From Halichondria panicea (Eukaryota; Porifera; Demospongiae; Suberitida; Halichondriidae), in assembly GCF_963675165.1 (NCBI RefSeq), contig NC_087387.1:5976558-6040557 (forward strand): 64,000 nucleotides of DNA. The letters run 5' to 3'. Below are positions 1 to 12,869 of this stretch, one piece after another. The position numbers and the translations under genes were made by a program. How positions within the stretch are numbered: position 1 is the first letter of the stretch; every line of letters begins with the position of its first letter. Under the pieces are notes generated by a model, which was not told the DNA's origin, ran no database searches, and was given only the letters and a program-made list of their open reading frames with translations.

Positions 1-160
1 AAATGTTTGTGGTTTTCGCTGATCAAGCATGTACCGCGAACATTTATACCCACGAATTAAATATCGCATGCTGCAGAAAGGCTGCTATTCCGCGAAAATT
101 AAAACCTTTCTAACGGTCATTCCGCGAAAGTTTATACCCTCGAAATATACCCGCTATATA
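1..160. repeat. MITE-like repeat, right part, cut by window edge
   Basis: Matches the element at 61662-61872 along most of its length. Both share the internal words gtggttttcgc, ccgcgaacat and taccctcgaaatata, and both end in a CCGCTATA motif. The left terminus lies outside the window. The full copy at 61662 shows that the family has terminal inverted repeats of about 30 bp. Confidence 0.65.
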
Positions 161-2143
161 TATATGGTATTACACACAGCTAGAGTAGGAATATATTGAA
201 CACTTCATCAGACACTGACACTACATGTAGCAATACGCAATGTATCAAAGCTGCATGTTAGCACTGGCCATCCAAAAACATTATCTTTTGAATAATAAAA
301 GCATTGCGGATGATGCATGAATTCACTAGGAGACTGAACGCTAGAGCAAAAACTAGAAATTAAATTTTAAAACTTTTTGTTATTATTATGTAGGCCTCTC
401 AACAAGACATAAAGAGATACAAAACTGGTTTAACTGGTCAAGCTGTACAAATGGCAGGCTGTACACGAGGCTAGAGGTCACGTGACAGCACTAGAACACA
501 CGTAGCCAATATATCACATGTGCATCACATTCACCCCCATCCTGGAACCATGGATATAGTAAGAGGGAGGGATTAGCAACCGCCAATTCGTGTTTCCCCT
601 TTGGTTTTAATCGAGGCTTGTTTCTAACGTGAGAATCTAATGAAATTGTTTTTCTGTCTGTATAAACAGTCCACCAGCAGTTCTGTTGCTGCTAAACATC
701 AACTTTCATCTCATGTTTATGACCATTCAGAGGGAAATGTGAACCACTTCCCTTTGCCAATCTCTCTCTTCTACTTCATCTATATGCTGGCACACAGATT
801 AAAACACTTCATATCTTATCTTGACTACAAATAAATACCTCCAGGATGCAACTACACACAAAATTTAACAAGAGTTGTGAATATAATTTATCCGTGTAGG
901 CTTCTTCAGTGAGGAGGCCTCCCAAAAATTTATCACTGTAGCTTCAGTGCTTTACAAGATGCATGGCTTAGATGACCTTACTTAGATGACCTTACTTATA
1001 GTGAAGGTAGTTTTCACTTGTTTGTGGTTCTCAGAGAGATCTATGAATAACATTATAGTTACATTACAGAGAAATAAAGTTCATATTCAATCAGAAATAA
1101 CAGCATAATTTATAACTACGGACTTTGCCATTTGCACAGATTCTAGTTAATTTTTGACTATTGGAAAATCAGTGTAAACCTAGAGCACCCTCGGCGCTAA
1201 TTTGTAGTCTTTGAGTCAAAGCCGCGTGTACATCTAGGCCAACGAGCAGGTTCGATTTTGCTCACTTTTATTCGACAATGAAGCTTTAACATCAAAATCT
1301 GAAACTACTACCTTGTTGTGTTGAGGCTATCCACACAGTGCTATCACATCATGTGAGCAGACTCAGAATATTAATACACAGAACGAAAAACAGACAGGCA
1401 GACAGACAAACGTGACTGACTACTATAATCCTAAGTCGCCGCGACACGGCCTCGGTTTAATAATAATTATATCATAACAATATCAGGATCTACACTTGTA
1501 CATACTATGGGTCACTTCTTGGAAAGGGTCATAATTATCAGCACAGTTATTGTCACCGAAATATAGTGATGGTGTTGTACTCCTCAAAATCAGTCAATGT
1601 ATCTTTAATTAGCTTGAGTAGGAACATGAGTATATCCATGCACCATCCATCCACTCATCCAGCGAAGATAACAATACAAAATGTACTGTCCTCTTCATTA
1701 ATACATGTAGGAGGTCTTATTATTACCTGCTTAGGCATAATAGTCTATAGTGACTACTCTACAATAGAAGGGGCCACTATCTGGGTGTCCAGCCTTGAGC
1801 ACTAGGGTAGGCAGTGAGGGAATTAAAGATAGACACGAATTAAAATGTGTGCAATAATTGAAAACAACACACACAACAGCACTGTCAATCCTCTGTACAA
1901 CCTACTGGTTGTACTAATATACGAAATTAATGTACAGTGAGTAGCACACAAGTTAGAGGCATGCTTAGGACACCCAGACAAACAATGGAAGCTCTAATGC
2001 TAATACAACGAGTAGTGGGAGGAGAGTATTACTATATGTAATAGTCATGTGGAATGAGACTGAAGGTCACAGGGTTCGTTACCACTAAACCGTTAACTGC
2101 CCCCCCCCCCCCGCTACTCGTGTACTGTATTACTTCAGCTCAC
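161..2143. other. Non-coding stretch, probably intron of NUP205
   Basis: I see no exon with convincing similarity in either strand. The NUP205 exon ending at 2144 has a good GTGAG donor, so this stretch is probably part of the following intron. A poly-C run lies at about 2101-2112. The word gaggcctcccaaaaatt occurs here at about 917 and again near 3950, so it is a small dispersed repeat. Confidence 0.5.
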
Positions 2144-2314
2144 CAGTTTCATTAGCTCCTCACACACTCTCTTGGACGGGAGTACAAGGTCAGAGTTCAC
2201 TCGCGCTATCTCGTCACCTTGGTTACGCACCTCTTTGATCTGATAACCAAAAATAGAATAAGTACAGCAAAAACGAATGAAACAAAATCTTTACAGATTG
2301 CTAGGCGATAGCGG

Positions 2315-2349
<35 letters not shown>

Positions 2350-5300
2350 CTTGAGTGGATAGTGGATGATGAAGCTTGTTAGTTGATGGTGTAATATCTT
2401 GACCAAGTGTTCCTGTGTGTGGTGTGTGAGGGTGAATGAGTGGGCGTGTGTGTGTGGGGTGGGCACAGTGATTCACTACAGAACGCAGAGACACTACTTG
2501 TTTTGCATATGAAGGCTGAACCTATCGTTGCAGTAGGCAATTGTCGAGGGCTTATATTTTCATGGATTTCACAGATTTCAACCAAACAACGAAACATTCA
2601 GTTCAATATACAAGTACAAGTTTGCTGGCTATCCTCGAATATAAATATTATACGCAAAATTCGACACTGGAAACAACACACTGCTACACAAAGTTTGTCC
2701 CCACACCCACTTCCTCTACTTGTTAGCCTCATCCCCACACCCACTTCCTCTACTTGTTAGCTGCATCCCCACACCCACTTCCTCTACTTGTTAGCCTCAT
2801 CCCCACACCCACTTCCTCTACTTGTTAGCTGCATCCCCACACCCACTTCCTCTACTTGTTAGTTGCATCCCCACACCCACTTCCTCTACTTGTTAGCCTC
2901 ATCACCACACCCACTTCCTCTACTTGTTAGCTGCATCCCCACACCCACTTCCTCTACTTGTTAGCCTCATCACCACACCCACTTCCTCTACTTGTTAGCT
3001 GCATCCCCACACCCACTTCCTCTACTTGTTAATTGCTTGTTGAGAGGGAATGGTACAGTAGCCCTCATATAAAAGTTCCCGTTGCGTTTCAGTTGCACGT
3101 AACGTTCCCGTTTTTACGGAGTCAGAAAACGCTAACTAAACGGTAGCGTATTATTCATAAACGCACCGTAATTACCTACACCATTCTAGGAGAAAAAACG
3201 GGTGGAATTTGCTGAGTTAGCAATAATAATTTTTATTTATTCTGTATGTACTAAGCAAGCTACAAATGTACTAACTTCTCTAGTGTAATCCAGGGGCATA
3301 CAAATAGCACTGGGAATACTGCAGAACTTACATGCAAGGCTGGAAGAAGATGAGAAAGTTGGTAGTAGCAAGTCAACCGGATCTCTCAGTCTGGAATCTT
3401 AGATACAGCTACATTATATTATGATCTGATTGTACTATTACTTTTGTTGAACACTTCATTATAAATTATACACTATCGTATACAATGTCCTGTATCATTA
3501 AAACATCATGTCAAATGAAGAATAACAAATTCATGTACAGTGCTATAAATATAAATATAAATGTTCAAACTAAATGTCAGTAATTATTCTAACTAGATCT
3601 AGCTCGCCTTGACCTTGCTTCTTAGGGATTCTGTACTTGCTCCGTAGCTGTTTGTGAAGGATGAGGATTCTTTGTTTAGTAGAACAGTTCACCAGCTTGA
3701 TTTCTTGGAACACTAGCCAGCTAGCTACGGAGCAAATCATGCAGCTACACGTGCGAACGTTATTTCAGAATTAAAACGGTTATTTCCGTACCGTATTAAA
3801 TTTTAATGAGCTGGCTTCCGTTTTCATTCCGTTTCTACGCGAACCGTTGTACGCAAATTGAACGGTACGGAACGGGAACTTTTATATGAGGGCTACTGTA
3901 TATCGACTGAGTACGGTATTTAATGTTTTTCATTTAGGCCTCTAAATGAGAGGCCTCCCAAAAATTGTTTGATGATTATCACTCAACTTGTGTACACATT
4001 AGTAGGCAAGGGATCTCAATTTTATAGGGAAGATAGTTGTTTGTGGTTCTAAAAGGTATGACATTACAGAAAAACAAAATTCCTCTTCTCTCAGAAAAAC
4101 AATGATACTCATTAATGTGTGTGGGTGGGTGTGTGTGGGTGTATGTGTGTGTGTGTGCTTAGTTGGCCCACCTCCTCTAGGAAGTGAGGACATGTGAGGA
4201 TGGACTGACGTGTGAACACCAGAGCAGGCCCCAGGTGAATGTCCATTATAGCACCATCATCTTCAAGCTCCGTCACACCTGATATTGTCCGTGCGTGAGT
4301 GTGTGATGTGTGTGTGTGAGTGTGTGATGTGTGTGTGTGTGTGTATGTGGGAGGGGGTTGTACCTAAATAGACATTAGATAACTCAATCGAAAACAGTAA
4401 GCTCCAAACAAAGCAAAAAACACCCCTAAACGTATAACGTCATATTAACCCTTTCCTCACCAGCAAAGGACGCCCGACTAGAGCACTCTCTCAGAAGCAC
4501 CGCCCACGCAAACATTACGGCAGAGTGGAGCTCGGGAGTCGACCAATCACCTGTAGAGCAACACGTCACTCAAGACTGACCACACCCATATACAAGGACG
4601 TACTATTTTGTCATCCTTACATACACTCATGTAGCTATTAAAACAGGCCATTATTTTTCTGGATTTTCCAAAAAAATATTTTGTGCTTCCTCCACAAAAC
4701 AGAACATTTCGATACGAAAGCGATGACTGATCTCTAAACAGATAAGCATTTCAAAGGGCTACAAAATTATCTTGTATTGTGAAATTGGACAATCCTCACT
4801 CAAGTTATGAGCTCTCAATGTTAGCTTTCAAAACAAAGAAAATGGAACATCATTGACTCACCTTTTAGTAGCTCGGCATGGATGGAGGGTACAAAGGTCG
4901 CAGAGAGAGCAGGATAATGGTCGTCCAACATTGACTCATCCACTGCACTCTCTGTGGAGGGCGTGAGTGGGCGGGGCATTGACAAAATCACACTATTTTT
5001 ATTTCACAGTACATCACATCAGCTTCTGCACATTATACCGTATTACTAGAATGTTCTGCGAGCATCAAACATATGCAAACTTTGCGAGGGTTGATCAACA
5101 AGCAACAATAAAATCGCAAAACCTCTAGTAAATACACATGATCCTTGCCAGAAGGTAATAGTTAGATAGCAAGGGTCAAATCTTCTGCTAATTTGGCTCA
5201 TTCGCAAATGTTTTTCATCCGCAAAATATTCTAGTAACACGCTAAGTAATTAAATCACTTTCTCTCACCTGGTGTGATTTCTCCGATATTGAAGCAGGCC

Positions 5301-6700
5301 AGTAGAGCATGGAACAATATGCAGTCTGTAGACTCAGCACTGGCGAACTTCTGGCTCTTCTCGAGAGGTGTCGCTGAAACCTTTGCTGCCTCCCTCATTC
5401 CCGGCGTATCCAAGGTAACCTTGGACAGGTATCGTATCAATTTGAGACTGTTGCCTTCGTTGAAAGGGTTTTGAATGGCCCAGTAAAGTAGACAGTCGGC
5501 CAGGGCCGTGCGAATCTCTTCAATGAAGTACACCAATCTAGCCTTGTGTTTCGGGTCACCTGGAGAGGCAATAAAGAGCGACACGTAATTCACGACTAAA
5601 CGTAAGGTGACGGAAGTGTATGTAATATATAATTATAGCACGAGACCAAGTGTTCATGAAATAGACATGGACAAGCACGAGGGCGAGTGTCAATTTTGTA
5701 TTAAGACGACCCTTTACCAAACCACGCCCTGTGTAATAATAGCACGGAAGGTACTGTATGACTTTTATTACACTCTTGTTACCTTGACAACATTATAATA
5801 AGCTCACCTATAGCACGGCCTTTGGACAATCGCTCCAGCTCTGTTGTCACGGTGATGGTATCCAATAGCGATAGTATACGATCCACAATCCCTTCACCGG
5901 TCCCCTTATCAAACTAGAGGGAGGGGAAATGAGCATGTACAGAATGACCTTTGTACCTACAAATACGTATGCTTATCATGCGTTCCAGACGTCAATTATT
6001 GATCAACTCAGCATTGACACTCAAGAATAAACACACCTTATATACACCGTCGTATGTTTCAAAAAATACAATTTTAATCGAACAAGTTTTTGTGTCCAAC
6101 GTACGATCATGAGGTCATTTGTGAAGCTTGTGACAAAGTGTGATGTGTGAGGGGGGAGGTCAAGGGTCCAACACACCCCCTCTCTCGCCTGGACGAGGGT
6201 ACGGAGGGCGGAGACAAGGCTACGTCGACCATCATAGTAGAGCAGGACTGCCACCAACCCTCGAGTGAGATTAGGGAACCTGGTGTGGTGTGTGTGGTGT
6301 GTGTGGTGTGTGTGGTGTGTGTGTGTGTGGTGGGTGTGGTGTGTGTGTGGTGTGTGAGTGGGTTGTGTGTGTGGTAGTGTGAGTGGGTGTGTGTGTGGGT
6401 GAAAGAAAGGGAAGAGATAATCATAGGGAGGCAGTGGGAGAGAGTGGTGTGGGTGGTATGAGTGGGCGGGGGCACAGTAGATCCACTATAATTATACACA
6501 CTCGCTCACCGTGGCAACTGCTGTTCCCCGGCCACAAGAAGTTCCACAGACGACACTTCATTTAGATCGAGAATATCACTCAGAATAAGAGCCTCATCGA
6601 TGAAGTCTTGAGGGAGTGTGTGCAGGTTGGGTAGAGTGGGCAGGGAGAGGCCATCCTTCACTGACTTGAGGACTAGCTGTCGATCAGACACATTTTTAGG

Positions 6701-6738
<38 letters not shown>

Positions 6739-7337
6739 GGGGAGGCAGGGATCAATCATATCAGTACAGGTCAGTGTCGACTGCCAATAGCAAAGACCAC
6801 AATTGGATTATCACAATGAATGAAGATCATCATAGGCTGTAGGGTGTGTTGAAAAGGAATATGTGGAATGGAGTGGATCATATAAAGAAAGCACGCAGAT
6901 GATGCCCAGGTATCATCACAATGTTCATACAATTGGGAGATTCAAGTATTTGTCAATTTCGACCAAATGCCATGGACTGTTATAGCTCATGTCCAAGGCC
7001 GAAAAATGAGGCCGTGACAATTGCTAAACCTCCCCCCTCCCTCATTTAATCAATGTTCGGCTGCCATCACTTATAGTACGATCCAATTTCTGAAAGGTAT
7101 ACCTTTCCATTGACAATGTACAATTAACAAAGAAACATTAATGTTGATTATACTAATTAGAGTCTCCTAATAATACATGCAGCTCACTGGATTCTTGAGC
7201 AGAGATATGAAGTCAGGCTTGTGTTTCTGTAGCACTGCCTCCAGGCTATAGTAGACATTGTCTTGCTTGCCCACTATGGCAGCATTGACTGTGCCAGCCA
7301 GCTCCTTGTAGGGAGCCCACACCCCGCCAGCTGACAT
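2144..7337 (-). CDS. NUP205: Nuclear pore complex protein Nup205, N-terminal ten exons (partial)
   Basis: Scaffold nucleoporin of the inner ring of the nuclear pore. Exons on the minus strand: 7337-7188, 6700-6510, 6279-6105, 5913-5808, 5559-5269, 4951-4862, 4550-4461, 4278-4172, 2412-2350, 2239-2144, all with AG/GT borders and compatible phases (1,359 nt, 453 codons). The start at 7337 gives MSAGGVWAPYKEL. Similarity to vertebrate Nup205 is clear and collinear: HKPDFISLLKNPPKN, VELLVAGEQQLPRFP, LTRGLVAVLLYYDG, then AVMFAWAVLLR and EVRNQGDEIAR. The animal protein is about 2,000 residues, so roughly the first quarter is here and the rest lies beyond the left edge. The last two introns carry a transposon and a minisatellite. 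The gene is divergent from the NHR-kinase gene. Confidence 0.93.
2317..2347. repeat. TG microsatellite
   Basis: About 15 GT units in the NUP205 intron, directly beside the donor of the exon ending at 2350. Confidence 0.9.
2699..3035. repeat. 34-bp minisatellite, ten copies
   Basis: Ten head-to-tail copies of a 34-bp unit beginning ccccacacccacttcctcta. The unit ends alternate mainly between gcctcat and gctgcat, which gives a 68-bp higher-order period. It lies in a NUP205 intron. It is not a CRISPR because there is no spacer between units. Confidence 0.92.
3056..3898. mobile_element. 843-bp non-autonomous DNA transposon with 28-bp TIRs and TA target site
   Basis: The left end starts cagtagccctcatataaaag and the right end is its exact reverse complement; the inverted repeats match over about 28 bp. 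TA dinucleotides flank both sides (3054-3055 and 3899-3900), as expected of TA-targeting elements of the Tc1/mariner type. I see no transposase reading frame inside, so it is non-autonomous. It lies in an intron of NUP205 next to the minisatellite. Confidence 0.82.
4690..4850. repeat. Dispersed repeat shared with 62340-62500
   Basis: The words tttcaaagggctacaaaat, tgtgaaattggacaatcct and ttatgagctctcaatgttag occur in the same order here and at 62400-62490. A second, weaker version of the gtgaaattggacaatcc segment is at 62245-62300. Class unknown. Confidence 0.7.
6701..6735. repeat. TG microsatellite at NUP205 splice acceptor
   Basis: About 17 TG units (CA on the coding strand) run straight into the acceptor of NUP205 exon 2 at 6700, so the polypyrimidine tract has been replaced by CA repeat. 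Confidence 0.85.
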
Positions 7338-8246
7338 CACTCCTGGGTAAAATAAAATGCTAATTACCAATAATTTTATATGGGAACCACACTCCAATTA
7401 CGTCAACAATAGCTAACTATATAACAGTAGTAAGACAGCTTGCTTCGATATAAATTATTGTGTTCTGGTTGGATCTTGTTCAACAGGTGATAATTAATAC
7501 AGTGTTGTGCAGAGTTTAGTGGCTTCCCTATAGTACACAAGGGGATTCCCCTAATACAAGGCCACCTATAAAGGGTACAGTACATTAGCCTGTTCAATTG
7601 GTGTAAATACATGAGCTTGTTAAAACATTAAACATCGACAATAAAGATGTGCATGCACTTATTTATATGACTAGATCTGGTTTATTTTTTAATGCTATTA
7701 CATAAGCTGTTACTTTTTACCAGCACACACCAGATCAATAAATACTGCACAAAAAGATCACAGTCTCCCTCACACTCACTGTGACTGAAGATACAACCTC
7801 AGGAAAGTAGTGTAGGGCTGCAGATATGACTTGAGCTGGAGCACGTACAAGCTGTCACTACTCCACGTGGTTTACACTCCTGCGCATGCGCAATATCCTG
7901 CAAACCACCAGCCCCACCCCTCTTCTAGTGGGATGTGTGACAGCAGTGGCAGGCAGAGGTCTGGTGAAAAAGAGAACACTCAGTTCACTAGCCTTGACAA
8001 AAAAATAATAGAACAGAAAAAATTTACATCTACACATCTTCCGCAGTGATCAAAAATCGCCCAATCTTTATTGCTTTTTCGATTAATATTATGTGAATGG
8101 CTAAGTGAGCTTGTACAGTTAAACAAAACCTTGTCCAGAAACATTTGTTAGTGTTTACTGTACATACAATCACGTACTACACTAGCTGTGTTGTGTGTGT
8201 GTGACTCTGTGGGTGTGTAGAGATAATCATCTATTATGGTAAACCA
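7338..8246. promoter_or_regulatory. Divergent intergenic region between NUP205 and the NHR-kinase gene
   Basis: About 0.9-1.0 kb separate the two divergent starts, so promoters for both should lie here. I see no clear TATA box placement. A segment at about 7776-7900 (cactcactgtgactgaaga, later atgacttgagctg) resembles 44399-44530, upstream of the E2F gene, so it may be a dispersed repeat or a shared upstream element. Confidence 0.45.
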
Positions 8247-8318
8247 ATGGAATGCCATGCGGGGGAGGCAAGGCTGGTGGGTTTTTGGTTTGAAGATGGC
8301 TACATCATAAGATCTAGT

Positions 8319-10459
8319 ATGGCTACATGTACTACTGATGGCATAGGTGGAGTGCAATGGAGCAGCTCTCGCACTACCTTCCATAGGAACAAGGGGGAGA
8401 ATGTTAAGCTAACAGAGAGGAAATCAGTAGCCACTAGGATTAAAGACTCTGGTTATGCTATAGTGTTCACGAGTGAGCCAATGGTTGCTGGACAGATGCT
8501 CAAGGTCACTATGATGGGGAGAGAGGACCGTTGGTGGCGTGGTGGAGGAGGAATGGTGAGAGCCTATTGATAGATCTATAGATAGATCTATTACTTAGCT
8601 GTCAATCTACAGTGTATCTTGGAATAAATAACGATTATTATTATTATGTGGGCTCTCTTTGAACAGGATATATTGGTTTCACTGGAGAGAACCCGATGAA
8701 CTCAACACTGACACAGTTAGAGAATTTGAAATGGAAAAATGTGCACAAGCATTTACTGTATACTCGCGGCACTTCTCTCTGGTCTAACGCCAAGAGATTC
8801 TGTAGACTGCATTTCCAAACTCATAATTTTGGAGTGGGTGATTCCATAGGAATGTTGCTGACGCTGGAGAAGGAAGTCCACTGGTTTGTGAATGATGTGT
8901 GGAGAGGGTCTGCACGTATGGAGGAGCACCCCCTGGACACACCTATGTGGGGGGTCGTGGACGTTAATGGACCGTGTAAACAAGTCAAGGCAGAGATTTG
9001 CACTGGTAAGCTATTACTATAGTACACCATGGGTATATAGTGAGTTGCATGCTCTCTTCTCTTTATTATATACAAGCCCTTGAGTACACGTGCTGTATGT
9101 GTAGTCACATGTGTTCACTCCCCCACAGTGTCCAGGTACAACCCTGACTCAGAGCGGAGGCTGGGAGAGATGGAACTGGGTGGAGTGCCACCACAGGATG
9201 CAATACCTCAACCGGAGGGAGCACTGTCATTGTTTGAAAGATTGCTATATGTAGGATATGGATACTCACAAGATGGTGCTACTGTCTCAACCCCACGTTC
9301 AAAAGATAGTCCACTTCAGCAACAGCTCATCCAATCACAATCAGACATTCAACAGCTTCGACGAGAGGTGGGAGAAAAAGGCCAAGAAAATACTCGACTA
9401 CTGCAACAATTAGCACATGCCAGTGACCAAGATACAGAAAACAAACATCAGATAGCTCGACTACAACAACAACTAACACACGCCATTAAACAGTGGACGA
9501 AAATCAACCAACAGCTAACACATTCCAACAATCAACGAGAACGATCTGACACGGTGAACCAACAGCTGAGAGTCACCCTCAGGGGACAAGTGGACGTCCT
9601 CCAACAAAGAATGGCCTATCTTTCAACCATCAATCGTAGCAGCCACACCCAGGAAGTGGAGTTCTGGCAGGTGTCTCCAGAGGAAGTGTCTATTAGAGAG
9701 GACGAGATTCTTGGCCGAGGGGCCTGGGGCTACGTTGTCAAGGGAACCTTTAGAGGAACAATGGTGGCCGTCAAACGAGTGTATCCTGAAATCTTACGAC
9801 AGACTACGGTGGATCGAATTCGTCGTGAGATTCACACCATGGGCCAGATCCGCCACCCCAACCTTGTCCTCTTTGTTGCTGCCGTCCTCAACGAGCAAAC
9901 AGGTCCCATGATTGTCACAGAGCTCCTGGATACCTCTCTACGTTCTGCCTACCAGGACAATCGTGTTGGTCCCAACAAGCGAAGGATCTTTGGAGACATC
10001 TCCTCAGCTCTGGTTTATCTCCACCGACAGAGGGAACCCATCATCCACAGAGATGTGAGCTCTGCTAATGTCCTCCTTCTCTCTCTACCCAACAACAAAT
10101 GGCTTGCCAAACTCTCTGACTTTGGATCAGCCAACCTAGCTCGAGATGCCACTACTCCTGGAGAAGGTGCTATTCTGTACACTGCCCCTGAGGCCTATCC
10201 CCAACCACCTTCGTCACCTCAACCACCACCACAACAGACGACAAAGATCGATGTGTACAGTTTTGGAGTGCTTGCTTGTGAAGTAGTGACTCGAACATTT
10301 CCGAAATCTGAATTGTTTGTTCGTCTGCTATCGAGTATGGAAGGTGTATGGCGGGAGCTCCACCCACTCATCACCTCCTGTGTCTCTCACTCCCCTCAGG
10401 ACAGACCCTCCATGGACACTGTGCTACACCACATCAAACAATTGGACTCCGAGCCTTAG
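8319..10459 (+). CDS. NHR (Neuralized) domain, coiled coil and TKL-type protein kinase fusion
   Basis: Predicted protein kinase with a Neuralized homology repeat at its N-terminus. Exons: 8319-8541, 8667-9005, 9129-10459 (1,893 nt, 630 aa); an upstream in-frame ATG at 8247 would add 24 residues. The NHR domain spans the first two exons: FHRNKGENVKL, AIVFTSEPMVAGQ, YIGFTGENP, VHWFVNDVWRG and a DVNG-type end. Residues about 255-370 are Gln-rich heptad-like coiled coil. The kinase (about 380-630) has GRGAWGYV, VAVKR, HRDVSSANVLL, SDFGSAN, APEA, KIDVYSFGVL and DRPSMD, so all catalytic residues are present and it is probably active. TKL is the best group fit. NHR domains usually bind protein partners, in Neuralized together with RING; fusion to a kinase is unusual. 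Substrate unknown. Confidence 0.85.
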
Positions 10460-10769
10460 CATTGGTGCACGATTATTAGTGAAAAATAATTTTATAATGA
10501 AGTTTGATAAACTAAGTGGGTGAATGGCTGCATGGTGTGCTGCTTGCATGGGGTCAGATAAGCCGCGGCTCACGCTCGTCTGCTCCCGCTTCATATAAAG
10601 CCAATTACCTCGGGAAGTTGAACATACCTGTGTGCATGTGTGAGGGGAGGGGAATACTGATGCAAGCAGTGACCGTGATCTGTGTCTAGTTAAAGTGAAT
10701 TAGATCTAGTTGGCGTAATTTAAAATAATGCCGAAGCCTATTATTAAGCCTAAAATTTTACTGTTGATC
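10460..10769. other. Intergenic, nothing recognised
   Basis: Between the NHR-kinase stop and the conserved upstream block of the first SRCR gene. It is AT-rich with no exon, repeat or RNA gene that I recognise. Confidence 0.5.
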
Positions 10770-10980
10770 TATATAGCTCAAGAATAATTAATGAGCAAAT
10801 GGTTTATACCCTATAACCTTTATATCAATCTGTTGTTGCAGCTTAAACAAACTTCCACTATACTCATGGACAGAAAGGAAGCACCCAGAACATTGATAAA
10901 TAGGCTTGAACAAGAGCATTATAGGCACAGTATTACTATCTATTGGTATAATCGTGAGCTTCCATAATTATTTGAAGAGA
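10770..10980 (+). promoter_or_regulatory. Conserved upstream block of the SRCR array (copy 1)
   Basis: The same ordered words occur before the signal-peptide exon of all six array genes: an AATTAA(T/C)GAGCAA motif, then aaacttccactata, then ggacagaaaggaagcacc, then gagcattataggcacagta. Equivalent positions are 13980-14208, 17212-17440, 20444-20672, 23520-23761 and 26785-27010. It probably holds the promoter and 5' UTR. Only the conservation is seen; promoter activity is inferred. Confidence 0.55.
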
Positions 10981-12819
10981 ATGGCTATTGTACTATTCAT
11001 CAGCTTTGCTCTACTAGCTACACAAGTCACAGCTCAAGCAGGTAAACATTGTTGCATCATAGTAACAAAGACACACTATAATTATATATGCATGCTTCTC
11101 AAAACCTCCTAGCAGATTGCATTAACAGCACACTCAGACTACCAATGGAGACAGATATTGGTGTTTCTATCAAAGGGCTTCCTGAGTATTGCTATAGTGG
11201 AGTATGGAGGAGGATATGCATGGTTAATGGAGAAATGAGGGCAGAAGCAGAAAGAAAGCAAAAACAAGCATGCAAACAATTAGGATACAGCACTAAAAGT
11301 GGTGAGATATTGGATCGAGCACCTTTTGATATATAATACTGTCGCACAGCATCACTTTTACCAGGACTGCAGCTGGGTACAGATGAAGAACCATTTGTAA
11401 CAATTGGGAACTGCAGTATTAATGCAAAGAGCTTACAAGAATGTGAAGTGAGAGAGACTACTGACTGTACAATGCGAGAGCAGCTCAGATGCAACAGAGG
11501 TAAATACAAATTGTTCTATGTGATAACCAAGAGCTTTCTTCCTAACAGCTACCTGCCCAAGTGAACGAGTAAGACTAGTGGGTGGATCTACTGAGCATTA
11601 AGGTCTAGTGGAGGTGTGCTCTGATGGACGCTGGGGAACACTGCATGCTAGAAATCCAACTGAAATTGCAAGGGAAGTTTGCAGAAGACTCGTGAATGGC
11701 GAGGATGAAGCCAATTGTAAGAATAAACCTACTCCTATATAAAACCTACTTATATTTCTCAGTTTCTAGTGTTACATCAATTTCTTCCAAGCCTGCCTAC
11801 AACTGTTCAATTCTTAGGGGAACACTAACCTGTGAAGAATCTACTTACGACAATCATCATTTTCATCTAAACGTTTCATGTCCAATTTCTAATAGTAAGT
11901 TTTTAGTATACTGGCGTAACTGGCACAGTTGTAATCAATTATTGTGTTGTTCCTAATACACTTAGACAGCTGCAAGCAAGAAGTTAGATTGACTGATGGA
12001 TACAGCTACAGGGAGGGGAGAGTTGAGGTTTGTTCAGGTGGCGTGTGGCGATCTGTCTGCAATTTTGGTCAAGAAGGAATTGCTGGAGCAGCTTGCTATC
12101 AAGCTGGGTTTCCAAGGGAAGGTAAGCCATATAAAATGCATACTTAGATAAACAAAAACTAACTCACAGGAGCCATGGTTACAAGCTATAGGAGAGAAAC
12201 CACTGACAGAATTAGCTGCTGCTGTTTCGTTACAAACACAAATCTCAACTGTATTTCATGCAAGGAAGTTGCTTGCATTTACATGCTCGGTGTTGTTTGT
12301 CAGGTTTGGGACCATTTACAACCTGCAAACAATGCCAGTGAATGTAAGTACAGCCACCGTCAATTTACCACAGTCCCTATACACTATAACTCTTACTATA
12401 CAGTCTCTACTACACCCCTCTCTGTAACAGAGTTCACAAGTCTGGACTCTACGACCCTGAGCCAGGGCACTGAACTTGTAACCAGTACCCAACTCACAAT
12501 CACATCCCCTGACAACAACACAGTATTGTTTGGAGCCATTATTGGAGTGCTATTTACTCTACTGCTAGCTACACTAGTGGGATGGATGTGCACATGCATC
12601 ATCATGCATAGGAACAACACTACAAAGTCAACTAGGTAAGTGATAACTGTTTGCACTCATTCCTTATACAGCGTTCAAATACACAAAGCAAAATTATAGG
12701 TACTTTACTTGCATCAATAATGTTTAAAAGCTTACACAATACTATAATATTATTTGCAGTAGACTCTATAAATATTAATTATGGAGGGAGAGGGCTAGGA
12801 AACACACGTACACACACAT

Positions 12820-12869
<50 letters not shown>

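Noticed and set aside
640-834. Short open frame of 64 codons
   Set aside because: No homology, no splice context, AT-rich sequence; not supported as a gene.
2699-3035. Regular 34-bp repeats that could suggest a CRISPR array
   Set aside because: The units are directly adjacent with no spacers, in an intron of an animal gene; a minisatellite explains it.
6107-6499. Thr/His-rich open frame over the NUP205 exon 3 region
   Set aside because: Comes from TG/CA-rich intron sequence and an out-of-phase reading of the true exon.
12818-12866. Reading frames made of HTHTHT peptides joined to the SRCR tail (also at 16050, 19282, 22591, 25710)
   Set aside because: They translate the CA microsatellite; the acceptor CAG at its end starts the real exon, and the phase from the previous exon supports that.
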